In this document: positions 63,274 through 64,000 of the stretch, one piece after another
How the letters are laid out: every line of letters starts with the position of its first letter
Position numbering within the stretch: the stretch's first letter is position 1
DNA from: Dyadobacter sediminis
GTDB lineage: Bacteria; Bacteroidota; Bacteroidia; Cytophagales; Spirosomataceae
DNA length: 64,000 nucleotides
NCBI RefSeq assembly: GCF_005860765.1
Contig: NZ_VCEI01000030.1
Span: 62,001 to 126,000 of the forward strand
Direction of reading: 5' to 3'
Made by a program: the position numbers and the translations under genes
The notes under the pieces: generated by a model
Seen by the model: the letters and a program-made list of their open reading frames with translations, nothing else
Databases searched by the model: none
Told to the model about the DNA's origin: nothing

Positions 63274-63726
63274 TTATGTTCTTAATTGCCTAAAAAATTT
63301 AAGCAGCAACTCCTGCGATTCCCCGGCAAGAATTCCGCGCGTCAGCATGGTTTTCGGATGCAGGATGTTCTCACGAAGTCTGGAGTAACCGCGTTTTTCA
63401 TCCACGGCGCCAAATACTACTCTTTTCATCTGCGTCCAGTAAAGCGCCCCCGCGCACATGATGCAGGGTTCAAGTGTAACATACAATGTACATTCCTGCA
63501 GATACTTTCCGCCAAGATGATCCGAAGCGGCTGTAATCGCAAGCATTTCCGCATGGGCAGTTACGTCGTTGAGCTTTTCCGTCTGATTGTACCCTTTTCC
63601 GATGATGCGCTCTCCGATGACAACGATTGCGCCAACCGGAATCTCACCTTCTTCATACGCAAGCTCGGCCTGGCGCATCGCTTCGGCCATGAAAAAGTTG
63701 TCAAGAATGTCTGCCTGAATATTCAT
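63274..63726 (-). CDS. tadA: Cytidine/deoxycytidylate deaminase-family protein, TadA-type
   Basis: About 150 residues from the Met at 63726 (MNIQADILDNFFMAEAMRQA); the frame is open to 63759. Zinc-site motifs HAEM and PCIMC (TLEPCIMCAGALYW). VVFGAVDEKRGYSRLRE and NILHP are the pattern of tRNA-adenosine-34 deaminases. Makes inosine at the wobble position of tRNA-Arg. Other nucleoside deaminases share these motifs, but size and flanking segments favour TadA. Confidence 0.85.
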   Translation of the reverse strand: MNIQADILDNFFMAEAMRQAELAYEEGEIPVGAIVVIGERIIGKGYNQTEKLNDVTAHAEMLAITAASDHLGGKYLQECTLYVTLEPCIMCAGALYWTQMKRVVFGAVDEKRGYSRLRENILHPKTMLTRGILAGESQELLLKFFRQLRT

Positions 63727-63805
63727 TTTAAAAATGGTCTGAACATGAAAACGGGACATTTATATCTTGCAACAAATGTCCCGTCCTGTTTTATAAAGAA
63801 ACCTT

Positions 63806-64000
63806 TCAGCGTTTCATAATGCGTTTGACAGTGTTAAGATTGCCATTCTGGATGCGCAACAGATACAATCCTGAAGGAAAGCCTGAAAAATCCATTTCCG
63901 TTGTTTTTTGACTGACTTTTTTAAACATTCTGGAACGGCCGTTCAAATCTACAATTTCCACATTTGCTCCTTTTGCGGAAATGGTTCCGGAAACTTCCAC
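63806..64000 (-). CDS. C-terminal fragment of a secreted protein with type IX sorting domain
   Basis: The stop is at 63806; the gene continues beyond the right edge, so only the last 64 codons are seen. VEIVDLNGRSRMFKK, SGFPSGLYLLRIQNG and a basic end (VKRIMKR) match the Por_Secre_tail (T9SS type A) domain. It indicates a host with type IX secretion (Bacteroidota). The rest of the protein is outside the window. Confidence 0.85.
   Translation of the reverse strand: MEVSGTISAKGANVEIVDLNGRSRMFKKVSQKTTEMDFSGFPSGLYLLRIQNGNLNTVKRIMKR

Overview
The window looks like part of a Bacteroidota chromosome. Evidence includes a C-terminal type IX secretion sorting-domain fragment at the right edge, an IntDOT-like tyrosine integrase that lacks the first catalytic arginine, and several small families typical of this phylum (HYC_CC_PP, DUF6660, DUF6799, beta-flower proteins). 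Most of it, from the left edge to about 62.3 kb, reads as an integrated metal-resistance island (copper/silver plus zinc/cadmium/cobalt). Its integrase lies about 250 bp from a tRNA-His gene. The right 1.6 kb (SodA, a TadA-type deaminase and the sorting-domain fragment) reads as core chromosome. The left end of the island is not in the window.

Layout. 0.2-3.1 kb: a CusR/CusS-like two-component system and an unknown gene. 3.2-5.6 kb: small membrane, envelope and unknown genes. 6.1-7.5 kb: an ECF sigma factor, a tiny membrane protein and a prolipoprotein diacylglyceryl transferase, apparently translationally coupled. 8-11.3 kb: two DUF305 proteins, a solitary HhH plus nuclease-like gene, and a DUF6799 protein. 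11.3-25.9 kb: a copper envelope cluster with a BNR-type propeller, HYC_CC_PP, YVTN lipoprotein, beta-flower/HMBD protein, DUF2231 protein, a CusA-like RND pump split into two reading frames, a TolC-like protein, two tandem CusB-like lipoproteins, a DUF3347 lipoprotein, and a multicopper oxidase carrying a His/Met repeat array and a C-terminal barrel. 26-32.7 kb: CopB-type (CPH) and CopA-type (CPC) P-type ATPases, an HMA chaperone, DUF305, a Cys-rich copper-storage-like protein and another beta-flower protein.

33-45 kb is a decayed mosaic: at least five gene remnants and an IS3-family element lie between intact genes. Within it sits the most unusual unit. A Met/Asp-rich lipoprotein precedes a membrane-anchored NAD(P)H-FAD-[2Fe-2S] reductase, a five-helix membrane protein with two H-x13-H helices, and a seven-heme periplasmic cytochrome c. 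Together they look like an electron relay from cytosolic NAD(P)H to the periplasm. 44.8-47.1 kb is a second barrel-fused multicopper oxidase, followed by an IS982-type element with a clear 7-bp target duplication.

48.5-51.4 kb (minus strand) holds a di-heme cytochrome, a Rieske lipoprotein and a porin-like protein. 51.5-60.2 kb (minus strand) is a Zn/Cd/Co efflux operon: DUF6660, a CzcA pump fused to a TolC-like protein through an internal signal peptide, a CzcB-like adaptor, a polytopic membrane protein and a CadA/ZntA-type ATPase. The island closes with the integrase, two strong inverted repeats and tRNA-His.

Together these genes would sense metal (CusRS), oxidise and sequester copper in the envelope (multicopper oxidases, DUF305, DUF6799, HMBD, Csp-like), pump Cu/Ag and Zn/Cd/Co out of both compartments (three P1B ATPases, two RND systems), and supply lipid modification for the many lipoproteins (Lgt). 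All functional calls rest on motif and family recognition from sequence; no searches were run.
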